Assembly: GCA_035610835.1 (NCBI GenBank)
Contig: CM069447.1
Span: 17,627,992 to 17,691,991, forward strand
Origin: Ophiura sarsii
Taxonomy: Eukaryota > Echinodermata > Ophiuroidea > Amphilepidida > Ophiuridae
Reading direction: 5' to 3'
DNA length: 64,000 nucleotides
Every line of letters begins with the position of its first letter. Within the stretch, counting starts at the first letter, position 1. The notes beneath the pieces are model-generated. The model ran no database searches. It was given only the letters and a program-made list of their open reading frames with translations, and was not told where the DNA came from. This document shows, piece by piece, positions 1 to 10,181 of this stretch. A program made the position numbers and the translations under genes.

Positions 1-3
1 TTT

Positions 4-77
4 AGAGAAAGTGTAGCACTTTTTTCAAATTGAGAGAAAATGGCACTTTTTGCCAATTTGAGAGAAAATGGCACTTC
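4..77. repeat. short tandem repeat, about 3 units
   Basis: Three imperfect units of about 26-30 bp, each carrying GAGAGAAAATGGCACTT or a close variant. They run from the window edge, so the array may be longer. No coding content is seen. Confidence 0.6.
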
Positions 78-518
78 TGAATTGTGTAAAACAAAAAGCA
101 TTTACTTCCGAACCACTCCTTGATAAATAATGGTGCATCCCAAAATATTTGCCAATGATTACTTTTACAGACGGCAATAAAACTGTCCGACTCAAACAAT
201 TATTTCGAAACAAGTTTGGATAAATCTAAATTTGTAACGGTTTAATTATGCAGAGATATACCGTTTCTTGATGCAATGTATATTTTTGGTCAGTATGAAT
301 AAATCAGTGGCATTATTGTCAAGAAATAATATATACATTTGAGGCTTTGTTTACAAACATTACTGTTTGCATATAAACAGTAGGCCTACACTTGTGTCGA
401 TTTTCATGGATTTCTCAAGGATGTGTATGGTTTTTATATATTATGTACTACTGAATTTAAAGGATATTTACATGTATGTAACCGGAAGAGAGGTAAATTT
501 TTTTTCTTCTTTTCATTT

Positions 519-1127
519 AACCCTAACCCATTCTTGCACTTTTTTCGATTTTTTTTTCTGCGCGGAGAAAGGTGACCCCAAAAGTCACCGCGATCCCCCG
601 GGATTTGAACCACAGACCTCCAGCACCAGCGGATAAGGATTCCCCACTAAACCACGGGTGTCAGGCTACTTGGCCGAGTATTCTCTGCACTGTAAAAAGA
701 AACGTTTAGATTTCTGATAACACTTAATAAACACTTAAACACGTTTATTGTTGTGTTTTACGTGTAAAGGTATAGGAGGCATTTCTACGATAAACGTTTG
801 CATAAACACTACAACACGTTTATAGAGGTAATTGTGTAATATTTATTAACACACCAACATGTTTATATCAGCAATATAAACATGTTGGGGTGTTAATAAT
901 TATAGAACAAATACCTCTATAAACGTGTTGTAGTGTTTATGCAAACGTTTATCGTAGAAATGCCTCCTATACCTTTACACGTAAAACACAAAAACAAACG
1001 TGTTTAAGTGTTTATTAAGTGTTATCAGAAATCTAAACGTTTCTTTTTACAGTGTGCTGCGTATATATCCAGGGTCCATTTTATCCTCGAAAAACTTGCA
1101 CGCCGGGTGGAACATAGAGATTGGCTC
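519..1127 (-). mobile_element. tRNA-headed SINE copy 1, split by a MITE
   Basis: Read on the minus strand, 557-660 looks like a tRNA-derived head: an A-box-like GTGGTTTAGTGGGGAATCC and a B-box-like GGTTCAAATCCC. The body matches 1224-1464, including the end near CGCCGGGTGGAACATAGAG. A palindromic MITE at 688-1054 interrupts this copy. The second, unbroken copy makes both the SINE and the insertion recognisable. Confidence 0.7.
688..1054. mobile_element. near-perfect palindromic MITE
   Basis: The 367 bp fold almost completely on themselves. The ends are CACTGTAAAAAGAAACGTTT and its complement, and the centre is a hairpin around ACATGTTTATA. No ORF is present. The almost perfect arm match suggests a fairly recent insertion into the SINE around it. 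Confidence 0.85.
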
Positions 1128-1223
1128 GTTGGATTCTGTTAGATTTGGCAGGGTAATAGGGTTATAGAACCAACAATTACATCCTTTTGGAAGAAGAAAA
1201 AAAAGAGAGAACAAAAATGTTTA

Positions 1224-1464
1224 TTAACCCTAACCCATTCGGGCACTTTTTTAAGATTTTTTTTCTGCGCGGAGAAAAGTGACCCCAAAAGTCACCGCGA
1301 TCCTCGGGACTTGAACCACGGACCTCCAGCACCAGCGGCGAAGGATTCCCCACTACAACACGGGTGTCAAGGCTACTTGGCCGAGTATACTCGGCCGCGT
1401 ATAGCCTGGGTCCATTTTATCCTCGGAAAAACTTGCACGCCGGGTGGAACATAGAGATTGGCTC
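1224..1464 (-). mobile_element. tRNA-headed SINE copy 2
   Basis: An uninterrupted relative of the 519-1127 SINE. It has the same leading TTAACCCTAACCC, the same tRNA-like head on the minus strand (about 1268-1370), and the same end at GAACATAGAGATTGGCTC. Confidence 0.7.
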
Positions 1465-1597
1465 AGAATAACAAAAACATACTATTTTGATGGGGGTTTT
1501 ATAAGGGGTGGTAGTAGATTCTTTTGCACAAATGTGACGCAGTCACATCAAAAGGGAAAGGGGTCTTTTGTCGTTCAAAATGAAAATTGATACATTT

Positions 1598-1825
1598 CGA
1601 GGGTTGAGCGCCAGAAGGCCGTAACACAATTTTTGGGCAAATTGATATTTTGATACAAAAATAATCCATATAACCTAGATTTTCAGAACCATAAAGAGAT
1701 AGCTCATAACACTCTTAATTTGACTAAAATTAGAGTTATAAGTTGGGTGCTACAGTGTATTGTAATGAGTTCCAAATATTTGAAAGTTGATTATCTAATA
1801 ATAGCATTTTGGCGCTCAACCCTCG
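1598..1825. mobile_element. MITE, TIR CGAGGGTTGAGCGCCA
   Basis: A 16-bp terminal inverted repeat, CGAGGGTTGAGCGCCA, occurs at 1598-1613 and in reverse complement at 1810-1825. The AT-rich interior has no ORF. Confidence 0.7.
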
Positions 1826-2451
1826 ATTTGGTCAATACATTAAAATTGTATGTGAATATTTAGGAGGAAATCCATTTTAATTCTTCATGCTTTACTACCA
1901 CACTATCTTAAAATGCAACCGGCCGACTAAAGTCCTACACTTTTATGTAACTGGCAATACAACCAAAACAATCATGGGGTTTTTTTTATAGGGGAGTGGT
2001 AAATTAGTTGCACAAATCAATACGACAGGGACTGCATTGTTTGAACCAATGCATTTCTAGTACAGGAATACTTATGTGCGCCAAGTCGTTTGAAGCTGTG
2101 TGTTTCGGACCGTGTAGTATTTAGCTCTGTCATGAAATAACTCAACACCAAGTCATCAATAAATATTCACTCTCGACATCTACAAGTGTATACAATAAGA
2201 AGTCACTCAAAATACGGTAAAAGTTTGAAATATTTTTTTTAATTAATGATCATTTTTATATCAATTCTTCCTTGTGTAGCATTTGTATTTCAGAATTACC
2301 AAACCAATCTCATTTGAAGCTTTACAGTATTATTATTCAAGTACTATGACGAACTCCTCCACATCTTTCTATCAACAGGTCTTATATATATATGTATGGT
2401 GACAAATAAAATGACTTTACACATAGTAGGCCTATATACGGTAATTTATTT

Positions 2452-2631
2452 AGGGCTCTTGCCCAAACACAAGTAGAGGAAAGCTCAAGCACCCATTCAG
2501 TGAGGTGTTAATCACCTATCCTTTGTCACTACTCCTTTTTAAAACAATATAGAAAAAAAGGATCGCGCTTTCCCCGCTCTTTCCTCGAGCTGTCCACTAG
2601 GCCTACGTACTTGTGTTTGGGCAAGAGCCCT
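2452..2631. mobile_element. MITE, PIF/Harbinger-like by TTA duplication
   Basis: Inverted ends GGGCTCTTGCCCAAACAC pair across 180 bp. TTA flanks both sides, matching the 3-bp TWA duplication of PIF/Harbinger elements. No ORF is present, and class assignment rests only on the ends. Confidence 0.65.
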
Positions 2632-2642
2632 TAGCCAGATTG

Positions 2643-2900
2643 TTAACACTTTTACACTTTCCACGCGGCAGGCGTCTGCAGACGACATTCCAACATTTCA
2701 CAAAATGTTTCAAAAATGTCATTATTTTTAAATTTCGCTGTCCACATTATTTGGAATCACCATGTGAATCCATTGAAATTAGTATAAATATGCCTAGTAT
2801 TGGTTCAGTAAATCTTGAGATAAACTTTGAAAGTTTGGAACGGTTTCTGAAAATCTGTTTTGTATGATAAATTATAACATAGCCGCGTCGAAAGTGTTAA
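2643..2900 (+). mobile_element. TTAA-site MITE, CTGCAGACG family, copy 1
   Basis: It starts TTAACACTTT, has CACGCGGCAGGCGTCTGCAG near the left end, and ends GCCGCGTCGAAAGTGTTAA. Relatives lie at 32364-32438, 33823-34076, 37888-38148, 41047-41559, 43170-43225 and 44111-44345. The TTAA at both ends suggests a piggyBac- or Kolobok-type transposase acted in trans. Confidence 0.8.
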
Positions 2901-3327
2901 CATTGGCCTATACAAAATGCACAAAATAAAAAGGGATTTGGTGTATAGAGCTAATCTTAATGATGACGTTGATCGTGTATGGCAACGCCGGTCGCCAGCG
3001 TGAAAACACATTGAAATTTTCCGTGGCCAATGGATTGATGACATAATTACAGCAATGTAGGCCTCATATTCATCGAAATTATTTTACATAATCACGGGCT
3101 GAGATTATTTATTTCTTTTAAAATAATGACACTACAAAAGATCTCACACCCCTAGTGGTTCTTGATAATAATTATAAGATTCATCCTTACAAGTGCAAGT
3201 CCACACATGTATATACAATAAAAATGTACACATCTCAGTTGTTATCAAAATTGAGGGCGCAGCCGGCCTCCAACACATCACTACATGTCACTTGTCAAGA
3301 TGGGTTCCCCATAACGTGAGTTTATAA

Positions 3328-3584
3328 ACTGCAAAAACACCGGTGTTAAAAATAACACCATTGGTGTTGTGAGAGGTCCACACCACAAAAATTTAACACC
3401 GGTGTACCGGTGTTAAATTTTTGGTGTTATTTCAACACCATGTAGTGTCATTTTAACAACTGCAAGTGTGAAAAATAACACTAAGTGTTAATGTAACACC
3501 AAGATAGTGTTAAAATAACACTAATTGGTGTGGACCTCTCAGAACACCGAACGGTGTTATTTTTAACACCGGTGTTTTTGCAGT
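3328..3584. mobile_element. MITE rich in AACAC/GTGTT words
   Basis: Inverted ends ACTGCAAAAACACCGGTGTT bound 257 bp filled with repeated AACAC and GTGTT words and several internal palindromes, such as ACACCGGTGT. No coding capacity is seen. Confidence 0.75.
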
Positions 3585-3595
3585 GTATATACCTA

Positions 3596-3830
3596 CACTG
3601 CAAAAACTACAGAACACATGAGACGCTTCACAGAACACATTCCGACTTGTTCTACACACGTTCAGGATGTGTCGGAAGCGTACAATGATGTACCAGATAT
3701 AGAACATGTTCATGTGTTCAGATGTGTTCTGTAGATGTTCTAATGTGTTCTGTAGGTGTTCTAGATTTGTTGACGCATCACCATGTGTTCTGCATATATG
3801 TTCAAAGTTCTCGCTATATGCCAGCAAAAA
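3596..3830. repeat. GTTCT-rich repeat next to the AACAC MITE
   Basis: It begins CACTGCAAAAACT, like the neighbouring MITE end, and is filled with GTGTTCTGTAGATGTTCT-like words. A matching right end is not clear, so it may be a truncated relative. A short open frame across it shows no recognisable protein. Confidence 0.4.
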
Positions 3831-3849
3831 GCATAATGAAGAGGCAAGA

Positions 3850-4745
3850 TGAAGAGGGAAACACCTCAATGGCCAAGAAAAAAGCAAAAAAGCAAAGATT
3901 CACGGGCAACCGGAATTGTTTAGTAAAGGAACCCATTTTGGCTGCTGTACACGGATTGCTAAATATATTTATACTGGGAGATTCATACAATGAAGCACAG
4001 ATTCAAAGACCCTATTCGTCTACTTATCTTTAAAAAAGAATCACTGAAATCTCCCTTGGTATTGAGAGTTATGCCTCTTTTAATAAAGGAATCTAATTTT
4101 GGCCGTCTAAGTTATCCGTAGGAGCAAATAGTTAAGATTCATTTGAATTCAAAGATATCACTGAGATAAAATCAATATTTAGTGATATAAAGAGTTATAC
4201 CTTTTTCATTAAAAAAAACATTTTTCGAGCTGTCAATGGAATTCTCAATGAAAGAAGCAACATGAACATTTAAAACTTTCTCAATACAGATTTTTTTTAA
4301 TTTACACCCAGATTCACACGAATGACTCAACTTTAAGCCATTGTTGATGTTATGCATACCATTCTACCATGTTTTGAAACTTCCGGGGTTTAAATCTCAT
4401 TTGAAATGTTTAATATAAATGACTCTTTGTGAATATGTGTACTATTTGCTCTTCACTTGCACGATAATTTCAAAGGATTTAGCATTTCGTGGATAGCTGC
4501 CAACAGGATTTCCTTTATTAAAACAGGCAAGTTCATTAAAACTTTGATAGCAAGGATCAATTCAAGTGATTCTTTTTCCATACGAGATGAAGAATATACT
4601 CTTTGAATACGTGCTTCATTGGTGTGTCAAATTTATTTGATTTTTTTTTTTGGGGGGGGGAAATATTCATTCAAGATCAACTTCTTTTTGAATCACACAT
4701 ATTATTCCGTATTGGACACAGCACAGTCACCTCTTTTTTATTATA
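3850..4745. other. no gene recognised
   Basis: AT-rich sequence with short open frames, one encoding a lysine-rich stretch at about 3838-4030. I see no conserved motif, repeat partner or splice-consistent exon chain. Confidence 0.4.
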
Positions 4746-4977
4746 CACTGAGCCAAAAAAGAAACTTATAAAAAAAAAGAAACTTATACAATTTTAACAG
4801 ATCACCAAATAAAAGTCTGTGCATGAAAATGTACCAAATTTGGATACAATATTACTGCAATGTATTGCTTCAAATGGCAGTCAATAACCAATTGTTTGCT
4901 TCAATGACACAAGAGAAATGCGCACTGACCCTATGGTGATCTGTTAAAATGTTATAAGTTTCTTTTTTGGCTCAGTG
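4746..4977. mobile_element. Tc1/mariner-type MITE copy 1
   Basis: Inverted ends CACTGAGCCAAAAAAGAAAC are flanked by TA on both sides, the Tc1/mariner duplication. A second copy lies at 61243-61457. This copy has an extra internal run of the AGAAACTTATA word. Confidence 0.85.
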
Positions 4978-5350
4978 TAGAAACATCAACGAAGGCCCGA
5001 CCAACCCGGTTTTTTTTAGAAATCGGTGAAAACCGACCCAAATTGTTTTCAGATTAGGAAAATAAAAAAGCCAGACCGACCGATCCAAACCTGAGAAATC
5101 CGTTTTCACAGGATTTCCTTTTTTCGTCGCCTTAGTATAACTTTATATGTTGGGCTTTTTAAACTCATTTTTGCCAATAATGGACATGGGCGGGTCTGGT
5201 TTTTAAGCCCTTGCTATACAGCTTAATACCACCTCCTTGTCAGTGGCGTAGCTAGGATTTTTTTCAGGGGCAAGATTTCTGAAATTTTCGTAAAAGGTTG
5301 CCCAAAAAATGTTGCAGTCACCAACTCGTGAATTTCACCAAAAGTGTGGT

Positions 5351-5399
<49 letters not shown>
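5351..5399 (+). repeat. 49-base poly-G run
   Basis: An uninterrupted run of 49 G. Other G runs occur at 14410-14430, 30203-30226 and 38301-38334. Glycine- or proline-coding frames across it are artefacts of the run. A CAGTGGCGTA word 110 bp upstream resembles a hAT end like that at 28724. Runs of this length are also prone to sequencing or assembly error. Confidence 0.9.
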
Positions 5400-5400
<1 letters not shown>

Positions 5401-5738
5401 ATGGTCCAACAATTTCCCACGTTCAAAAGAAAAATCGCACAGTACATGTATTACATGTAGGCCTACTATTGTCTTCTATTTGACTATTTGGGTTGAATAT
5501 ACTCACACATAACCAGTGCCCCACACGCCACCTCTCGGTCTTTTATGATTTTTTTTCATATTTCCTTTGTTTTCTTTCTTTTTTCTTTTTTTAGAGGGGG
5601 GGGGGGGCGGGGGCACAAATGGGGTTTTTCCATCAGGGGGAGGCATTTCCCCCTGCTCGTGCAATCATTCATCACGCCATACCGATTCGTAATAAACATG
5701 GTAAAGGAGACGGCAGATGTCGTTTGGCCCTTTTCATC

Positions 5739-6632
5739 TCACATAGGCCTACCTCTTTTTGATTGTTTGATGATACCCCATGACACCTCAAGTAGGTCCC
5801 AATTAACCCTGTCTGAAGTAGAATAGTAGTGCCAAGCCAGATGTTTGTAGCGGGATTCGAGTTTATCCAAAGAAGTGGTGTCGGACATATCCATGACTTC
5901 GTAGGCATATTTTACCGCTTGTTTCTTATCATTTGATTCAAAAAACCCATGGACAAGCTTATCACATAGTATTTGGCCACCAACATTACCAAGAACTGCT
6001 CCGACAACTGCTCCAACTATAGCCCCAGGCGGCCCAGCAAAAGCTCCTCCTATAGAAGCGCCTGCCATTCTGCCTACCATGCCACCTGCGGTTCCTGCGG
6101 CACTACATCCCAAACTTTTGCAAATATTGATGGCACACTGTTTGCCTGATATCTCCCCCTCCCACCAGTTTCTAATATCGATGTTGATATCGTAGACCAG
6201 GAGCACGGCTATCACGTAGGGGTAGACTGCTCCGCCGGCAATCTCCGTTGACAATTGGGCGACAGCTCCCATAAAAATACGCATCGTTTTAGTGCGATAT
6301 CTTTGCGGGCTTTGCAAGGCTAATGTACCATCGGAATGCTGATCTATCCAAACATCATGCATGAACTGCCTGTACTGGAGATCATCATCACGATATCTTT
6401 TCACTGCCATTTCCTCAGCGATTTCCTTGAAGGCAGCATCCCCGGCAGCATCGGATTCGGTAATACTAACTTTGACTACCCAAAGCTTTTTGATGGGACA
6501 GTCTTGCTTAACTCCTTGTTCTAAGCTCCGGGCTAGGTAATGAAGTACTCGGGCAAGCGCATCGGGTTTTGATTGCAGTGCGATTCCCAGGCGGATTACA
6601 ATACGTTCAGGTATTTTTTGTTGTTCGACCAT
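5739..6632 (-). CDS. glycine-zipper protein with J-like C-terminus
   Basis: An uninterrupted 297-codon frame. Residues 1-115 are soluble and mixed-charge. About 132-149 is hydrophobic (VYPYVIAVLLVY). About 175-222 is a glycine zipper with repeated GxxxG spacing (GTAGGMVGRMAGASIGGAFAG), as in membrane-packing segments. Residues 240-290 resemble a J-domain helix pattern (YEVMDMSDTTSLDKLESRY, then LLEVSWGIIK), but the HPD that stimulates Hsp70 ATPase is replaced by HYYSTSD. The start follows TTTTGGTTTTAG, so the ATG may open an exon after a 5'UTR intron. The function is not known to me. A membrane-associated role is inference. The intact length and biased domain composition make a chance ORF very unlikely. 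Confidence 0.75.
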   Translation of the reverse strand: MVEQQKIPERIVIRLGIALQSKPDALARVLHYLARSLEQGVKQDCPIKKLWVVKVSITESDAAGDAAFKEIAEEMAVKRYRDDDLQYRQFMHDVWIDQHSDGTLALQSPQRYRTKTMRIFMGAVAQLSTEIAGGAVYPYVIAVLLVYDINIDIRNWWEGEISGKQCAINICKSLGCSAAGTAGGMVGRMAGASIGGAFAGPPGAIVGAVVGAVLGNVGGQILCDKLVHGFFESNDKKQAVKYAYEVMDMSDTTSLDKLESRYKHLAWHYYSTSDRVNWDLLEVSWGIIKQSKRGRPM

Positions 6633-6665
6633 CTAAAACCAAAAGAAATTACGAGAAGAATATTA
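6633..6665 (-). promoter_or_regulatory. candidate 3' splice site before the ATG
   Basis: On the minus strand, a pyrimidine-rich stretch ends TTTTGGTTTTAG directly before the ATG at 6632. This is a good acceptor and implies a spliced 5'UTR upstream. No upstream exon was identified. Confidence 0.45.
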
Positions 6666-6914
6666 ATGACCTGTTGTTGCAATTGCACCACCGATTTGAT
6701 TTCGTAGCGGAAAACGCTTAGGCCAAATAAAAAAAACCCTAGTTTCTCGTCCTAACTTTTTGAAAAAAGGAGGATGAGGGCAGTATTTTTGTTTTTTGTT
6801 TTTTCCAAGATGGCGGATGCCCTTTTTTCCAAAACTGGTTTCTCTTTTTCCAACATGGTGGAAATGTTTTTGCTTCAAAATGGCCGGCACTTTTCTAGGA
6901 CTAGCTTTATAACC
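6633..6914. other. no gene recognised between the zipper gene and the PLE end
   Basis: T-rich sequence with repeated AAGATGGCGG/AACATGGTGG words near 6812-6860. No coding or repeat assignment beyond that. Confidence 0.4.
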
Positions 6915-7118
6915 ATAGAACCAAATTTATATATAGTAGGCCAGTGGCAACCTACGTGTTCAGTGGAAGCGGCAATCCATCTGAACGGCTCTTTTCAGAG
7001 CCACCAATTCTTTCACAAGTAGGAAAGGGCACCTACTCTCAAATCATCGGGCAAGGGGCAGCCCAAATGATGATAACAAGAGAAGTGGCAATCTCTATGT
7101 TTTGTTTAATATTATAAT
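6915..7118 (+). mobile_element. outer terminal block of Penelope-like element, left
   Basis: This block recurs in reverse complement at 22187-22474, where it runs directly into the PLE 5' end. Here the same junction is split by the foldback at 7119-10086. It holds a histone-type 3' stem-loop at 6987-7002. Finding it next to both PLE ends suggests it belongs to the element's terminal repeat and is not chance flanking DNA. Confidence 0.65.
6987..7002 (+). ncRNA. histone-mRNA-type 3' stem-loop, copy 1
   Basis: GGCTCTTTTCAGAGCC has a 6-bp stem and TTTC loop, preceded by GAAC and followed by ACCA, which is the metazoan histone 3' processing signal. A purine-rich GTAGGAAAGGG lies about 17 nt downstream, where the U7-binding element would be. 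No histone codons precede it. Copies 2 and 3 are at 22306-22321 and 22388-22403 (minus). Confidence 0.75.
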
Positions 7119-7287
7119 ACCGTTAAACTTCATCTATAAGCCCTCATTGACTAATAGTTAATAAGCTGAAAATAGATAAAAAGGTATGAGCGCCCTCTTT
7201 TGATCTAGAGAAATTAGCACGAATGAGTTTAGTGTATTCGATATTCAATACTATAAAGTTGTATTACTATCTAAATAATTTCATGGA

Positions 7288-7362
7288 CAGACGAATTGCT
7301 CAATTGGTAAATCGTCAACTTCAGTATCACGAGGTTGGTGGTTCGATTCTCAAGTACACCCT
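7288..7362 (+). other. tRNA-like sequence in left arm
   Basis: An A-box-like TGCTCAATTGGTAAAT and a B-box GGTTCGATTC lie at tRNA spacing. The inverse copy is at about 9846-9921. The acceptor stem does not pair well, so this is a tRNA-derived relic with a possible pol III promoter, not a working tRNA. Confidence 0.55.
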
Positions 7363-7837
7363 TTGCAATTTCTTTTGAAATCCTAGTGATATAGAAATTA
7401 ATGCAAACTTGAATGTAAAATTATTACTCAATTATACAAGCTTTATTTTTATTTTTAAAAAAACAAGCACATAATTAATTTGATTGTAAAAAGTAATGAT
7501 CTTAATAGTCCAACCTTTTTATAAGCTGCTAAAACACATTTATACTACAAATTAACTACAGCAAAATGTATTTATTGGCTTATTTTAAATGTTTCACACA
7601 GTAATCTTAAACGTTTCCTTCATCATGATTTAAGGGAGAATTATGATGATGCATATTAGGTTGGTAGATCAAGTTAAGCAATAAAGTAACTATGCAAACC
7701 ACTATAATCCTGGTCTCACAGGATTATAATTGAATGGTTATTAAAACAATTTATTTCAAATAAGATAGAGGGCCGTCCGTTTATACCGACCCATCAATCA
7801 TACATGTAGTTATAAAACAGTATCTGACATAGCAGTC

Positions 7838-7930
7838 CCGTTTAGATCAATTGGTAAAGCCGACAGTTTAGGCTAGGGCAATTGTGATCGCAGGTTCCAG
7901 ATGAAAATTCCTGGTTCGAATCTCATTTCA
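7838..7930 (+). other. second tRNA-like sequence in left arm
   Basis: TTTAGATCAATTGGTAAAGC matches an A box and GGTTCGAATCTC a B box, with a long variable region between. Inverse copies lie at about 8960-9060 and 9269-9369 in the right arm. Conservation between arms is high. Confidence 0.55.
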
Positions 7931-8953
7931 AGACTTCTTCTTTTGGAAAAGTCATAATTTTCAAATTCTTGACAGTGTTTTATTTATATCATGAATGAAC
8001 AAGGAATCTATCTTTTTCGTTGGTTTTTTATTTTATTTTTTTAAATGAAACAAAATTTAATCAAACTGGACACGCAAGCCATGGCCAGTCAATAACGTTT
8101 CGACTGTTTGCCTGTTGTCCTCATTGATTCGAAACGCGATATTACACGTTTGTGCCATACCTATTCTTGGAGAAACACAAAGCACAAAACAAATAAAACA
8201 AAACTGAATGGAAATAATAAAAGAAATCACGCGAAGGACTTATTTACGGCACCATCCATCTTTTTAAGTCTGTTTAAGTTTTTCGGAACTATAATACACA
8301 CGTTTGACGGATTGCCTTTAAATTCCACGCCTAATGAACATGTCATAGTTTGAGCAGCTCACGTGGTATTGAAGGTCATGCATTACATTCATGTAAATGG
8401 TAGTATAGTGGCCACGTGTTATTGATTTATAACGGATTAGTTTTAGGATTACGAAACTGTGTCTATATCACCATGATATCACTAAAGAAGTCCTCTGCCC
8501 CAAATTCTACAGACATGCTACATGCTTGTATCGATCAACTGTGAACCATATACATGTACATGTACATGTATACATGGTGTCTCTAAAAACTCGAATCAGG
8601 AATTGTCATCTAGAACCAACAATAGCCAACTACTCACAAAAACCACAACTTAACAAAAGACCATAAGTAGCAGAACTGAAAAGCATTGAATTGTAATCAA
8701 CGTATTGTCTCATTGTACTCCATCCATGCATGTCTTCACAAAAATACTAAGTCGTTGAGGTTGATTTAAATGTTTGTACTATATATAAACGATTGTGATA
8801 ACATTAAAATTAAAATAAAAAATAGTAGAAAGAGAGAAAAAAAGAGGGAAAACCCACATTAAAGACAAAGATAGATTCACTATTTATTCATGGTAAAAAC
8901 AAAGTTAAGAATTTGATATACACCGTAAATATTTATAAACTTTCCAAAAGAAG

Positions 8954-9571
8954 AAGTCTTGAAGTGAGATTCGAACCAGGTATTGTCATCTGGAACCTGC
9001 GATCACAATTGCCCTAGCCCAAACTGTCGGCTTTACCAATTGATCTAAACGGGACTGCTATGTCAGATACTGTTTTATAACTACATGTATGATTGATGGG
9101 TCGGTATAAATGGACGGCCCTCTATCTTATTGGAAATAAATTGATTTAATAGCCATTCAATTATAATCCTGTGAGACCAGGATTATAGTGGTTTGCATAG
9201 TTACTTTCATTTTGTTGCTTAACTTGATCTACCAACCTAATATGCATCATCATAATTCTCATAAGTCTTGAAGTGAGATTCGAACCAGGTATTGTCATCT
9301 GGAACCTGCGATCACAATTGCCCTAGCCCAAACTGTCGGCTTTACCAATTGATCTAAACGGGACTGCTATGTCAGATACTGTTTTATAACTGCATGTATG
9401 ATTGATGGGTCGGTATAAATGGAAGGCCCTCTATCTTATTGGAAATAAATTGATTTAATAGCCATTCAATTATAATCCTGTGAGACCAGGATTGTAGTGG
9501 TTTGCATAGTTACTTTCATTTTGTTGCTTAACTTGATCTACTAACCTAATATGCATCATCATAATTCTCCC
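8954..9571. repeat. 309-bp tandem duplication in the right arm
   Basis: Two direct copies start AAGTCTTGAAGTGAG at 8954 and 9263, each with the minus-strand tRNA-like unit. The left arm has only one. The duplication therefore arose after the inverted arms formed. Confidence 0.85.
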
Positions 9572-10086
9572 TTAAATCATGATGAAGGAAACGTTTAAGA
9601 TTACTGTGTGAAACATTTAAAATAAGCCAATGAATACATTTTGCTGTAGTTAATTTGTAGTATAAATGTGTTTTAGCAGCTTATAAAAAGGTTGGACTAT
9701 TAAGATCATTACTTTTTACAATCAAATTAATTATGTGCTTGTTTTTTAAAAAATAAAAATAAAGCTTGTATAATTGAGTAATAATTTTACATTCAAGTTT
9801 GCATTAATTTCTATATCACTAGGATTTCAAAAGAAATTGCAAAGGGTGTACTTGAGAATCGAACCACCAACCTCGTGATACTGAAGTTGACGCTTTACCA
9901 ATTGAGCAATTCGTCTGTCCATGAAATTATTTAGATAGTAATACAACTTTATAGTATTGAATATCGAATACACTAAACTCATTCGTGCTAATTTCTCTAG
10001 ATCAAAAGAGGGCGCTCATACCTTTTTATCTATTTTCAGCTTATTAACTATTAGTCAATGAGGGCTTATAGATGAAGTTTAACGGT

Positions 10087-10181
10087 AATTTGGTCCTGAA
10101 GAAGTCAGAGCTAATCCTGACGAAAGCTTGACAGATTAAAACTCGTCCGACGGCGAACCCGTTACACTTTTAACTTATATT
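10087..10181 (+). mobile_element. PLE 5' leader with hammerhead-like motif
   Basis: CTGAAGA (10096-10102), then GTCAG (10104-10108) pairing with CTGAC (10117-10121), then GAAA (10122-10125), give the conserved boxes and stem II of a hammerhead ribozyme. There is one extra A between box one and the stem. PLE terminal repeats are known to carry hammerhead motifs. The same leader lies inverted at 22062-22186, where the C of CTGA is A. Confidence 0.45.

Larger units (their letters stand above)
7119..10086. mobile_element. 3-kb foldback element with tRNA-like arms
   Basis: The ends ACCGTTAAACTTCATC and its complement bound long inverted arms: left about 7119-7947, right about 8938-10086. The right arm is longer because of a 309-bp tandem duplication. 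AAT flanks both sides. The uninterrupted junction survives at about 22187, where the terminal block runs straight into the PLE, which proves this is an insertion. The unique centre (7948-8937) has only short frames. No transposase is seen, so the mobilising family is unknown. Confidence 0.8.

Noticed and set aside
3722..4033. Lysine-rich open frame
   Set aside because: Starts inside a repeat and shows no domain; weak evidence for a gene.
5223..5512. Poly-glycine and poly-proline open frames
   Set aside because: They exist only because a 49-base G run has no stops in any frame; no flanking coding signal.
6915..7030. Histone gene
   Set aside because: The 3' stem-loop is perfect, but no histone C-terminus can be read upstream in any frame.
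7288..7930. Functional tRNA genes
   Set aside because: A and B boxes are present but the acceptor and T stems do not pair; they are tRNA-derived parts of a repeat.
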